This document shows positions 1 through 7,285 of a DNA stretch of 10,293 nucleotides, in pieces. Position numbers and translations under genes: made by a program. Position 1 is the first letter of the stretch. Each line of letters opens with the position of its first letter. The notes under the pieces were generated by a model. The model searched no databases and was not told the origin of the DNA. It saw only the letters and a program-made list of their open reading frames with translations. The stretch comes from DATCVA01 sp036567205 (GTDB taxonomy: Bacteria; Pseudomonadota; Gammaproteobacteria; Burkholderiales; Burkholderiaceae_B), in contig DATCVA010000362.1 of the NCBI GenBank assembly GCA_036567205.1, forward strand, positions 1 through 10,293, read 5' to 3'.

Positions 1-612
1 CAGGGCATGCGGCGAAATCGCATTTACCGTAACGCCGTAACGCGCCAGCTCGCGCGCAGCGATGATAGTGAAACCGGCAATCCCGGCCTTGGCCGCCCCA
101 TAGTTGGATTGACCGACATTACCAAACACGCCGGACGACGATGTTGTATTGATAATTCGCGCATTGACCGGTGCACCCGTCTTCTTACTTTGGGTTCGCC
201 AATACACTGCCGCGTGATGCGCCGGTGCAAAGCTGCCTTTCAAATGCACCTTGATGACAGCATCCCATTCTGATTCCTCCATGTTCACTATCATGCGATC
301 ACGTAGAATTCCCGCGTTATTGACAAGAACATCCAGCCGCCCATATTGAGCCACGGCAGCATCAACCAACTGCGAAGCACCTTGCCAGTCGCTGACATCG
401 TTGTAGTCGGCAATAGCGTCCCCACCGGCCGCACATATCTCGTCAACAACGCTCTGCGCAGCCGTTATGTCGGCGCCAAGCCCTTCACGCGTAGTGCCTA
501 TATCGTTCACCACTACTTTTGCACCATGCTTCGCGAGCATCAGCGCATATTCGCGCCCTATTCCACGACCCGCACCAGTAACAATCACCACTCGATCCTG
601 ACACACTTTCAC
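1..612 (-). CDS. SDR family oxidoreductase, HSD17B4-like 3-hydroxyacyl-CoA dehydrogenase type (C-terminus off window)
   Basis: NAD(P)-dependent short-chain dehydrogenase, probably oxidising a 3-hydroxyacyl-CoA in the cytoplasm. Seen: the Rossmann motif TGAGRGIG at residues 12-19, VVVND at the end of the second beta strand, NNAG at 98-101, and the catalytic set Ser158, Tyr171 and Lys175 (NYGAAK). The stretch VHLKGSF, with His where many SDRs have Asn, and the acidic cofactor-binding ND are typical of the peroxisomal multifunctional enzyme type 2 (HSD17B4) branch. 204 codons are visible; the family is usually about 300 residues, so roughly a third is missing past the left edge. The start is GTG; 612 gives a 7-nt gap to an AGGGG Shine-Dalgarno, and GTG at 615 is an alternative. 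It follows the crotonase stop by about 11 bp, so it is the fourth gene of the MarR-led operon. Exact substrate unknown. Confidence 0.9.
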   Translation of the reverse strand, partial: MKVCQDRVVIVTGAGRGIGREYALMLAKHGAKVVVNDIGTTREGLGADITAAQSVVDEICAAGGDAIADYNDVSDWQGASQLVDAAVAQYGRLDVLVNNAGILRDRMIVNMEESEWDAVIKVHLKGSFAPAHHAAVYWRTQSKKTGAPVNARIINTTSSSGVFGNVGQSNYGAAKAGIAGFTIIAARELARYGVTVNAISPHAL

Positions 613-623
613 CACTCAACCCC

Positions 624-1409
624 TTATAAATTAAATACAGGCTTACGCTTCTCGACGAAGGCAGCAACGGCCTCTTTATGATCGTTAGTTTCAACACAGC
701 GCACATGCCGGAACACCTCGGCATCCAGCATTTTTGCAAGCGACAACTCCATTGCCTGATTCAGGTTTTCTTTCACATACCCAATGGCAACGCGTGGGCC
801 AGCGGCCATGGCCTCGGCCATCTCGTATACGCTTGTCTCAAGCTGATCAGGATCAACCACCCGGTTGACCAAGCCAATACGCAATGCTTCGTCGGCCAGC
901 ACAACAGCCGATGTCAGATAGAGTTCACGCGCCTTGGCCATGCCAACGAGGCGAGGCAAAAAGTAATGGCCACCGAAATCCCCCGAGAGCCCCACCTTCA
1001 GGAAACCCGTCGACAGCCTTACGCTCGTGTCGACTATACGAAAGTCGCAAGCCAACGCCAGCGACAATCCAGCGCCCACGGCAGAGCCGCGCATCATCGC
1101 TATCGTGGGTTTACGCATGCCATGCAGCATCTCGCTGATTCTTGCTCGGCTACGCAACTTGGCCACACGGTCTTCGAAAGACTGCGGTTCTACCGTTGCG
1201 GCCATACGCTTTACGTCCCCGCCAGCACAAAAAGTGTCCCCTGTCCCGGTCAACACAACGACACCAATCGAACTGTCTTGCTCGGCATCCTCTAGCGACT
1301 TCAACAAACTGTCGTATAACGTCAGCGAAAGCGCATTCTTACTCATTGGCCGGTTAATCGTTAGCGTAAGTACGCCATTCGCTTTCTTAATCAACAACTC
1401 TGATTCCAT
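624..1409 (-). CDS. Enoyl-CoA hydratase/isomerase (crotonase) family protein, PaaG-like active site
   Basis: 261-residue crotonase-fold protein acting on an acyl-CoA thioester. Seen: the first oxyanion-hole motif FCAGGDV at residues 60-66 and the second, AVGAGLSLALACD, at 110-122. The two glutamates of classical enoyl-CoA hydratase (rat Glu144 and Glu164) fall here on Ser116 and Phe136 by my alignment. Asp144 in LSGDFGG lines up with the catalytic Asp of PaaG-type 2,3-dehydroadipyl/enoyl-CoA isomerases. So isomerisation of a double bond fits better than hydration, though generic annotation would be enoyl-CoA hydratase. A strong AGGAGG sits 6 nt before the ATG. The gap to the Bug gene upstream is about 22 bp and the SDR follows closely, so all are in one operon. 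The family is certain; the reaction is inference. Confidence 0.92.
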   Translation of the reverse strand: MESELLIKKANGVLTLTINRPMSKNALSLTLYDSLLKSLEDAEQDSSIGVVVLTGTGDTFCAGGDVKRMAATVEPQSFEDRVAKLRSRARISEMLHGMRKPTIAMMRGSAVGAGLSLALACDFRIVDTSVRLSTGFLKVGLSGDFGGHYFLPRLVGMAKARELYLTSAVVLADEALRIGLVNRVVDPDQLETSVYEMAEAMAAGPRVAIGYVKENLNQAMELSLAKMLDAEVFRHVRCVETNDHKEAVAAFVEKRKPVFNL

Positions 1410-1431
1410 TTCTTTCCTCCTGACGACTGCG

Positions 1432-2400
1432 CTATTTATTCCTGGATGCCGCTTCTTCTATGACGCGCCCCATTCTCAGACGCTCCAGAGCCGCCGTATC
1501 TTTTGCATAGGCGGAGTATTCCCCGGGTCCCATGTGCTGCACCACGACACCGTTAAGCTCTGCCATCTTTGTGAATTCCGGGTTATTCAGGGCTGCTTTG
1601 AAAGCCGCATCCAACTGAGCAACGATTTTGGGGTCCATACCCGCAGGCCCGACAAGACCGAACGGCGCCTTGGCAACGACATCGAAGCCGCTCTCTTTTA
1701 ACGTCGGCACATCAGGAAAGTCCGTAAGACGCTTATCAGATATGGCAGCTAGCACACGAATGTCACCCCTCTTCACGAAGGACGCCAATGCACTGGAACC
1801 GGTGCCCGCGACAATATCCACTTGGCCCCCCATGAGTGCGGGAATAATCTCTGCCGCCCCCTTGTAGGGCACATGCGTGAACTTGAACCCGCCCTTTTCC
1901 GAGAACTCTTCCATTGACAAGTGAGGCGTACTATAGATTCCTGGCGTACCGTACGTCATGCCGGGATTCATGCGTGCGTGCTCGGCGAAATCCTTGACGG
2001 TCTTCCATTTCGAATCGTTGCGCACAGCCATTACATAGGTGTAATCCACAAGCGAAGAAATATAGGTAAGGTCCTTGATCGGATCAAACGACATCTTCTG
2101 GATAACCGGCTGTCGAAAAATTCCAACCGGCACAATGCTCAGGTTATACCCATCGGGGCGTGCCGTTACCATCTTCAGAGCGCCCAGTGTTCCGTTCGCG
2201 CCTGGCTTGTTTTCAATGACTACTGCCTTCCCCAAACTGGACTCGACTATTTTGGCGAGGCTGCGAGCTACGATATCTGTAACCCCTCCTGCCGTATAGG
2301 GCACCATAATATGTATAGGCTGAGCAGGAAACTCCTGTGCATGGACTGCGGTTCCGAATACCGCGGCAACAAAAAACGACAATATCCATTTGTACTTCAC
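1432..2400 (-). CDS. Bug/TctC family tripartite tricarboxylate transporter substrate-binding protein
   Basis: Periplasmic solute receptor of the Bug family, which captures carboxylates and related small acids for TctABC-type transporters or for sensing. I take the start as GTG at 2400, with GGAG 9 nt upstream. This gives a normal signal peptide: KYK, a hydrophobic core, then a cleavage site after AVHA at residue 21. Longer starts (ATG 2415, or 2475 inside the MarR gene) add residues ahead of the signal. Mature-domain hallmarks are VPYTAGGVTD at 33-42, ENKPGANG at 63-70, VPYKGA, and the late FPDVPTLKESGF. The length of 322 residues is usual. No TctA/TctB membrane subunits lie in the window. 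It sits between the MarR regulator and the crotonase, so its ligand is probably the substrate of this operon, or a relative. Confidence 0.93.
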   Translation of the reverse strand: MKYKWILSFFVAAVFGTAVHAQEFPAQPIHIMVPYTAGGVTDIVARSLAKIVESSLGKAVVIENKPGANGTLGALKMVTARPDGYNLSIVPVGIFRQPVIQKMSFDPIKDLTYISSLVDYTYVMAVRNDSKWKTVKDFAEHARMNPGMTYGTPGIYSTPHLSMEEFSEKGGFKFTHVPYKGAAEIIPALMGGQVDIVAGTGSSALASFVKRGDIRVLAAISDKRLTDFPDVPTLKESGFDVVAKAPFGLVGPAGMDPKIVAQLDAAFKAALNNPEFTKMAELNGVVVQHMGPGEYSAYAKDTAALERLRMGRVIEEAASRNK

Positions 2401-2446
2401 GATTAATATCTCCATGTAGTTTTTAGAAATAAAACGGGGAAACTCC

Positions 2447-2947
2447 TTACTTGCCGGCTTCCTTTTCCCTGGCAATCAATTCGCTGGCTTTGCGCTCAAG
2501 CTTTTCCAGAATTCCGTTCAACGATTTTCTTTCCGACAAGGAAAGACATTCTGTGAGCTCAGCATTGCGCTGGTTCGAAACACGATTTAATTTTTTATAA
2601 ATTTTCTGACCCTCGGCGGTAAGCGATAGGCTGATCTTGCGTGTATCTATTTCATCCACCTCGCGAAGCACCATGCCACGTGCGATCAGGCCCGATGCCA
2701 CACGACTTACCTGGCCTTTATCCAACCCTACTATCTTGGCCAGCTCACCCAAGGACATCGCGCCCCGAGCCCCCAGCAAAGCAATAGTTCGCCACTCCCA
2801 AAGATGCATGGCAAATTCACGCCTGTAACGCATGGCTGCACTTCGAGAAACTTGATTGGCAACTTTATGCAGGCGATACGCCAGCAACTCGGTCATCTCA
2901 ACCGCAGAGTCCGAGACCACCGAGGCGTTCTTTCCAGATTGATCCAT
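2447..2947 (-). CDS. MarR family transcriptional regulator
   Basis: 166-residue winged-helix repressor, first gene of the leftward operon. Seen: the DNA-binding core SLGELAKIVGLDKGQVSRV at about residues 65-83 (recognition helix about 76-90) and a wing with DEIDTRKISLSLT at 98-110, matching the MarR D-x-R wing. Flanking helices make the dimer interface; the C-terminal tail is rich in Lys and Glu. I prefer ATG 2947, because the promoter places the transcript start near 2974; a TTG at 2962 would leave a leader of only about 12 nt. Neither start has a good Shine-Dalgarno. The promoter is overlaid by two matching palindromes, so autorepression is likely, released by a ligand. MarR proteins in catabolic operons often sense an aromatic or acyl-CoA ligand; here the ligand is unknown. 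Confidence 0.93.
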   Translation of the reverse strand: MDQSGKNASVVSDSAVEMTELLAYRLHKVANQVSRSAAMRYRREFAMHLWEWRTIALLGARGAMSLGELAKIVGLDKGQVSRVASGLIARGMVLREVDEIDTRKISLSLTAEGQKIYKKLNRVSNQRNAELTECLSLSERKSLNGILEKLERKASELIAREKEAGK

Positions 2948-2974
2948 TTCACAGGCCCACAACCATTCTTAATG

Positions 2975-2989
2975 GTTGATATTATCAAC
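2975..2989. promoter_or_regulatory. Candidate MarR operator 1 (over the -10 box)
   Basis: Perfect inverted repeat GTTGAT-ATT-ATCAAC. It covers the GATAAT -10 box and shares the core GTTGAY-N3-RTCAAC with the second site. Binding by the adjacent MarR protein is inferred from position and symmetry. Confidence 0.72.
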
Positions 2990-3009
2990 AATACCGTTGA
3001 CTTAGTCAA
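2981..3009 (-). promoter_or_regulatory. Sigma70-type promoter of the MarR-Bug-crotonase-SDR operon
   Basis: On the minus strand TTGACT (3009-3004) is followed after exactly 17 bp by GATAAT (2986-2981), one mismatch from consensus in each box. The expected transcript start is near 2974, giving a leader of about 27 nt to the MarR ATG at 2947. Both boxes lie inside the palindromes described separately. Confidence 0.8.
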
Positions 3010-3016
3010 CGGTATT
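2990..3016. promoter_or_regulatory. Candidate MarR operator 2 (over the -35 box)
   Basis: Perfect 12-bp inverted repeat with a 3-bp centre: AATACCGTTGAC, TTA, GTCAACGGTATT. The inner 15 bp match operator 1 in layout, and the centres (3003 and 2982) are 21 bp apart, two helical turns, so two dimers would sit on the same DNA face. It covers the TTGACT -35 box. Confidence 0.76.
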
Positions 3017-3303
3017 TATTCAAATTTTTAGCAGCGCCCGGGTTGGGCATGTAAACACTGTAGCCAGGGGGGATGTTAGGACTCGATAACAATGGGATCG
3101 AGACCGGGACACTGCCGCCGGAAACAATACAGACATGCAAAAAAGTCATGCCTACATGCAATCCCCGCACGGATCGGGATAAAAAAATAACCTATCATTG
3201 CTCAAGGTTTATGTATACACCCAGCCTATTGCAAGCCAAGCAAATGCCATAAGTTGCTCATACAAAATGGCTTTTATGTATAACTATAACGGAGAGTTGC
3301 CTC
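3017..3303 (+). promoter_or_regulatory. Divergent intergenic region with promoter and RBS for the second Bug operon
   Basis: No gene was seen in this stretch. A plausible promoter is TTGCTC (3254-3259), 17 bp, TGTATA (3277-3282), giving a short leader; GGAGAG at 3291-3296 is the ribosome binding site, 7 nt before the ATG. Further up, TTGCTCA (3198-3204) and TTTATGTATA (3208-3217) repeat words found again at 3254-3260 and 3273-3282. There is also a 6-bp inverted repeat CTCGAT/ATCGAG at 3082-3087 and 3097-3102, and a cluster of CATGC words around 3134-3160. These could be binding sites for the downstream LysR protein; that is a guess. Confidence 0.5.
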
Positions 3304-4281
3304 ATGAAAATTTCAGCTATTAGTTACTCCTTAGTATGTGCTGTTCTTATCGCCAACCCGACACTTTCGCAGGCGAATACAGAAGACAGCTATCCATCGC
3401 GCACAATTCGTCTAGTCGTACCGTTTTCTCCTGGTGGCGCCGCCGACAACAACATGCGTATCATCGGACACAAACTATCAGAGCGTTTAGGGCAGACCGT
3501 CATGATAGACAATAAGCCTGGCGCTGCAGGCGCCGTGGCCATTCAGGCCGCACGTCAGGCGCCAAAAGACGGATACACCATTCTTTACACCTCAGTCTCT
3601 ACCGCTGTCACGTCAGCAAAACCCAATGCCCCGTATGACCTGGCCAAAGATTTTGTGCCAGTCATACAAACCAATAAAGGCCCATTGCTGTTCTACGTCC
3701 GGCCGGAGGAATCCGTTTACAACATGCAGGACTTGATCAAATACATAAAGTCCAGCCCAGGGGCGCTGAACTACGCCACGATCGGTATTGGCAGCGGGCC
3801 GCATCTGGCCATGGAGTATCTGAAACAAGTTTATGACCTGGATATCCTGCATGTGCCGTATAAAAGCTCCTCTCAAAGCTCGGGTGCAGTCATTGCAGGC
3901 CTTGTACAAGTAGGAATTGACCCCTTGTCTGCGGTCGTCCCCCTGATAAAATCCGAAAAAGTTCGTCCCATTGCCGTCACTTCCGCGGAAAAATCCGATG
4001 CGTACCCGTCCGTTCCTGGTATGAAAGAATCCGGGTTGCCAAAGTACGAGTTTATTTCCTGGGCAGGGGTTAGTGTCATGCCGGGCACGCCCGACTATGT
4101 CGTCAAAAAGCTGAACCGCGAACTAAACGAAGTATTAAAGGATCCCGATGTCATTAAATCCTACGAAATACAGGCGGGTAATACGGTAGGCGGCACCCCG
4201 CAGGACTACCAAAATTTTGTTGAGCAGGAAGTACAACGTTTGCGCAACATTATTAAAACCGGCAATCTGCAGCTGGACTAG
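3304..4281 (+). CDS. Bug/TctC family tripartite tricarboxylate transporter substrate-binding protein
   Basis: 325-residue periplasmic receptor, a second and clearly different member of the Bug family. Seen: a signal peptide of about 24 residues (KIS, hydrophobic core, LSQA before the cut), then VPFSPGGAAD at 39-48 and NKPGAAG at 70-76, the two loops that hold the ligand carboxylate in Bug structures. Later come VPYKSSSQSSGAVIAGLVQV and a YPSVPGMKESG stretch, both in the usual places. The ATG has GGAGAG 7 nt upstream. The CaiB-type gene begins 6-46 bp after its stop, depending on the start used. It is an orphan receptor in this window, as in the large Bug sets known in Bordetella. The ligand is probably the acid handled by the CoA-transferase next door. 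Confidence 0.94.
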   Translation: MKISAISYSLVCAVLIANPTLSQANTEDSYPSRTIRLVVPFSPGGAADNNMRIIGHKLSERLGQTVMIDNKPGAAGAVAIQAARQAPKDGYTILYTSVSTAVTSAKPNAPYDLAKDFVPVIQTNKGPLLFYVRPEESVYNMQDLIKYIKSSPGALNYATIGIGSGPHLAMEYLKQVYDLDILHVPYKSSSQSSGAVIAGLVQVGIDPLSAVVPLIKSEKVRPIAVTSAEKSDAYPSVPGMKESGLPKYEFISWAGVSVMPGTPDYVVKKLNRELNEVLKDPDVIKSYEIQAGNTVGGTPQDYQNFVEQEVQRLRNIIKTGNLQLD

Positions 4282-4326
4282 GCATCCTTGTCCCAGCATG
4301 TAACCCGCCACGCCAACATTTTCGCC

Positions 4327-5754
4327 ATGGAACATAATTTGGACCAATTTAACCTGCAATCGGCCTATGAAGCGTTCATGGCCTCTTTGGGCTTAAGCCA
4401 TTTGGCATCGGCCAGCGACGTCCTGCTGTCAGGGCAAGACCCGGTGCTGGCCAGCCCCCACCGCATTGCATCGGCCGCATCAATCGCTGCAGCAGCCCAT
4501 GGCTGCGTCATTGATTCCGTCTGGCATGCGCGCACTGGCCGCCGCCAACAGATTCGCATTCATACCGACGAAGCCGTCAACATTTTGAATTCCACCTATT
4601 TCCTGCAGCAGAATGGCTATCGGATCGGCATGGGCTCCGGTAATTATCATGAGCCATTGAATACCTTCTTTCGTACAAAAGATCATTGGTTTCGATTTGT
4701 CGGATCCCGGCCTTCGCACCGCGATATTATTCTCAACGAACTGCGTTGCGCCAACACCCGAACAGCTATTGCACAGGCAACAGCATCAATGAATGCCCTG
4801 GATCTTGAAGACCGCTGTGCCGAACTTGGCGTACCGGGCGTTATTGCACGCAGTCGCCAGGAGTGGCGTGCCCATCCGCAAGGCAAACATTTAAATACAC
4901 TCCCTCCCGTTCAAATAATAAAGCTCGAAGACCAAAGCCAACCAGCCCCACTGCAGGCGGCAGCAAGGCCATTAAGCGGCATTCGAGTGCTTGACATGAC
5001 GCACGTCCTGGCAGGCCCTGCCAGCACCAGAACCTTGGCGGCGCAAGGGGCCCAGGTCCTGCGCGTAACATCGCCGTCCTCTGCGCCCGACCCCCTTTAT
5101 ATGGCGATCGACACAGGATTCGCGAAGCGTAATGCTTTTGCCGACCTGAATCAGCCCTCTGACATGAAAGCCGTAAAAAGCTTAGTCGCAGGCAGCGATG
5201 TTTTTGTCCAGTCATACCGCCACGGCAGTCTTGAGGCCCGCGGACTGTCTCCCGAAAACCTGATGGCTATCCGACCCGGCCTGATCTATGTCAGCATTAG
5301 TTGCTATGGCGACGGCCCCTGGGAATCCAGGCCGGGTTTCGACCCTAACGCCGTAACCGCCACAGGCATCAGCCTGGATGAAGCACGCGAAGGCGTACCG
5401 TCGTTGCCCGTCACCACGCTCCTCACGGATTTTCTGACCGGGTATCTGGCAGCTACCGGAATCGTTGCGGCCTTGCTACGCCGCGCACAGGAAGGCGGCA
5501 GCTATCATGTGAAGGTTTCACTGGCCAGAAGCGCAATGTGGGTACAAGACCTGGGTCTTCTACCTGCAGCGATGTATGCCGGTAGACCGGCGCAATTTTC
5601 GCCCTCGACCAAGCTTGCCACCATGCCCTCCGCATTCGGTACAATCGGCTATCTTGCTCCGGTCCCTCATTACTCAGAAACACAGGCCCGGTGGGACAGT
5701 CCTCCACGGCCTTTGGGCGAAAGCCTGCTAAAATGGCCGGTCGATAAAGAATGA
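4327..5754 (+). CDS. CaiB/BaiF family CoA-transferase with an additional N-terminal domain
   Basis: 475-residue type III CoA-transferase, moving CoA from one acyl-CoA to a free acid. Residues about 1-200 (ASLGLSHL, DPVLASPHRI, RTGRRQQIRIHTDEAVNIL) look like a degenerate CaiB-type half. The recognisable CaiB domain starts at about 215 with PLSGIRVLDMTHVLAGPAST and ends in the typical RWDSPPRPLG plus WP close to the C-terminus. Asp339 in RPGFDPNAV sits where the family has its catalytic aspartate. Known single-domain members are about 400 residues, so this is the longer, fused subtype. I chose ATG 4327, which begins at SAYEAFMASLGL-type family sequence, although it has no clear Shine-Dalgarno. 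TTG 4288, 6 nt after the Bug stop with AGG upstream, would add 13 residues. Substrate unknown. Confidence 0.88.
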   Translation: MEHNLDQFNLQSAYEAFMASLGLSHLASASDVLLSGQDPVLASPHRIASAASIAAAAHGCVIDSVWHARTGRRQQIRIHTDEAVNILNSTYFLQQNGYRIGMGSGNYHEPLNTFFRTKDHWFRFVGSRPSHRDIILNELRCANTRTAIAQATASMNALDLEDRCAELGVPGVIARSRQEWRAHPQGKHLNTLPPVQIIKLEDQSQPAPLQAAARPLSGIRVLDMTHVLAGPASTRTLAAQGAQVLRVTSPSSAPDPLYMAIDTGFAKRNAFADLNQPSDMKAVKSLVAGSDVFVQSYRHGSLEARGLSPENLMAIRPGLIYVSISCYGDGPWESRPGFDPNAVTATGISLDEAREGVPSLPVTTLLTDFLTGYLAATGIVAALLRRAQEGGSYHVKVSLARSAMWVQDLGLLPAAMYAGRPAQFSPSTKLATMPSAFGTIGYLAPVPHYSETQARWDSPPRPLGESLLKWPVDKE

Positions 5755-5758
5755 TGCC

Positions 5759-6655
5759 GTGGCACGTAATACCCCTCCTCTCAACACCTTACGCGTATTT
5801 GAAGCCGCCGCCCGTTTAGGCAGTTTTACTAAAGCGTCCGAAGAGCTGTTCGTCAGCCAATCGGCGGTCAGCCGGCAGGTCTCTCTTCTGGAACGCTACG
5901 TCGGGCTAAAACTGTTTCACCGGCACAAGTCGGGGGTAAGTCTGACAACCCTGGGCAAAGAGTATTATTCGGAAATCGGCCCTGCATTCGGACAGATCGT
6001 GGGGGCAACGGACAAGCTCCTGCGCGTAAGGTCGGACGAACCCCTGATCATTCGCGTTTACTCGACATTCGCCGCAAAATGGTTGATGCGCAGGCTTTTC
6101 AGCTGGCAGGCAGCCCATCCGGATATCAAGCTGCGCATCAGTACCGCATTAAATGCGGTCGACTTTACCCGCGACTCGGTAGACGCCTCGATTGAAGTAA
6201 ACAATAGATTATGGCCCGAAGGCACCGAGGCCGTTTTCTTGTTCAATAATGAAGTAACTCCCGTATGCAGCCCTTTGCTAATAAAAGGCGGTGTACTCAG
6301 TTCGATTCAAGAAATATATAACTATCGCCACATCCATTCCCGCTTTCGGCCAAATGACTGGGCACTATGGCTACAGGCTGTGGGCCTGACACCGGCAGAA
6401 GACCCGGACCCACTGATGTTTTCCGATTCCCTGCTGGCCTACCAGGCCGCAGCGGACGGCCTGGGCATCGCCATGGGCCAGCCGCGTTTCCTGAAAGAAG
6501 AGTTTGACAGCGGCAAGCTGATCTGTCCGTGCCCTTATATAAAACCAGCAGCGCTCGAAAGCAGCTACCATTTCGTCACCCCCAGGTTTGGCACCAACGC
6601 CGCCAAGGCCCGTGTGTTTCTCGAGTGGCTTATTAACGAACTGCAGACGGAATGA
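5759..6655 (+). CDS. LysR family transcriptional regulator, GcvA-like
   Basis: 298-residue LysR-type activator/repressor. The winged helix covers about residues 6-65: PPLNTLRVFEAAARLGSFT, then the recognition helix SQSAVSRQVSLLE at 33-45 and the wing HKSGVSLTTLG. The ligand-binding domain (about 90-298) has the TFAAKWLMRRLFSWQAAHPD start typical of the GcvA branch. The start is GTG at 5759, 4 nt after the CaiB stop; the PPLNTLRVFEA register supports it, and the Shine-Dalgarno is weak, suggesting translational coupling. Its place at the end of the Bug-CaiB operon suggests that it controls that operon, probably through the 3017-3303 region. The stop TGA lies in the left end of the long palindrome. 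The inducer is unknown. Confidence 0.93.
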   Translation: MARNTPPLNTLRVFEAAARLGSFTKASEELFVSQSAVSRQVSLLERYVGLKLFHRHKSGVSLTTLGKEYYSEIGPAFGQIVGATDKLLRVRSDEPLIIRVYSTFAAKWLMRRLFSWQAAHPDIKLRISTALNAVDFTRDSVDASIEVNNRLWPEGTEAVFLFNNEVTPVCSPLLIKGGVLSSIQEIYNYRHIHSRFRPNDWALWLQAVGLTPAEDPDPLMFSDSLLAYQAAADGLGIAMGQPRFLKEEFDSGKLICPCPYIKPAALESSYHFVTPRFGTNAAKARVFLEWLINELQTE

Positions 6656-6825
6656 CTAGAGTCCTGTTTGGTTAGTTTGTGAACTTATATTCGGATGCAT
6701 GGGCTTGTCAGGCAAGGCGCAGACCACAGCGATAGCCGTAGCTATCGCGAGGATTTGCAACGCAGCATGGCGAGCCCAGGCGCCGAAGATAAGTAGTCGA
6801 ATTAGCCAAACAGGACTCTAGTCAT
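6652..6825. repeat. 174-bp imperfect palindrome between convergent genes (MITE-like and/or bidirectional terminator)
   Basis: The outer 20 bp (6652-6671 and 6806-6825) are perfect inverted repeats beginning ATGACTAGAGTCC. Inward, further paired blocks follow: ACTTAT with ATAAGT (6683-6688, 6789-6794), TTCGG with CCGAA (6690-6694, 6783-6787), GGGCT with AGCCC (6701-6705, 6773-6777). An 8-bp hairpin GCGATAGC-CGTA-GCTATCGC (6729-6748) sits at the exact centre. The left end holds the LysR stop; the right end encodes the final Asp and stop of the MaoC gene. It has no ORF and no poly-T tail, so a classic intrinsic terminator is not shown, but a strong structure would form in either transcript. A mobile origin is inference from the terminal repeats. 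Confidence 0.78.
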
Positions 6826-7273
6826 AGATAATGGTCAGAGTTTCTGCGACCAGGGCCGGCCGCTCATTACCAGCTATTTCCACGCTATTATCGTAATGCA
6901 CTCGCAGACCACCCTCGATACGGCTTGCTGCTTTCAGACTCCGGTGCAGGCGGACGCGGTCGTCGCAAAGCACAGGAGCGGGAAATCGCAATGTATTAGC
7001 TCCGTAATTAATACTTCGCGAACGACCCTTCACATTGAAAATATCGCCGCCAAGGCGCGTAATCAGCGAGAATGTCAACATTCCGTGTACGATCGTACGC
7101 CCGTGCGAAAATTCGCGGCGGGCGCGCTCAGGGTCGGTATGTATCCAGCTATCGTCACCGGTGACACGGGAAAAATCATCAATCATTTTCTGGTCAATGG
7201 TTACCCAGTCACTGGTACCCAGATGTTTGCCCACATACGGAAAAACATCCGACGTCGTATTCACTAACAGCAT
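6818..7273 (-). CDS. MaoC family dehydratase ((R)-enoyl-CoA hydratase-like hot-dog protein)
   Basis: 151-residue single hot-dog domain protein that probably adds water to a trans-2-enoyl-CoA, giving an (R)-3-hydroxyacyl-CoA. Seen: the hydratase-2 region FSRVTGDDSWIHTDPERA at about 34-51, with Asp40 and His45 spaced by five as in the Asp31/His36 pair of Aeromonas PhaJ, then VHGMLTFSLI at 62-71. The length is normal for a PhaJ-like protein. AAGGGG lies 5 nt before the ATG. It begins 12 bp after the flavoprotein gene and is the last gene of the leftward CoA-transferase operon. The last codon and stop come from the end of the long palindrome. If the hydratase role is right, it complements the crotonase gene, which lacks hydratase glutamates. 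Confidence 0.9.
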   Translation of the reverse strand: MLLVNTTSDVFPYVGKHLGTSDWVTIDQKMIDDFSRVTGDDSWIHTDPERARREFSHGRTIVHGMLTFSLITRLGGDIFNVKGRSRSINYGANTLRFPAPVLCDDRVRLHRSLKAASRIEGGLRVHYDNSVEIAGNERPALVAETLTIIYD

Positions 7274-7285
7274 CGTATCCCCTTC

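Noticed and set aside
678..1701. Overlapping plus-strand open frames of 205 and 224 codons
   Set aside because: They lie opposite the crotonase and Bug genes, are rich in His/Arg/Cys, show no family motifs and have no ribosome binding sites.
2949..2966. Five-codon leader frame (MVVGL) ending just before the MarR ATG
   Set aside because: It has no ribosome binding site and is too short to separate from chance.
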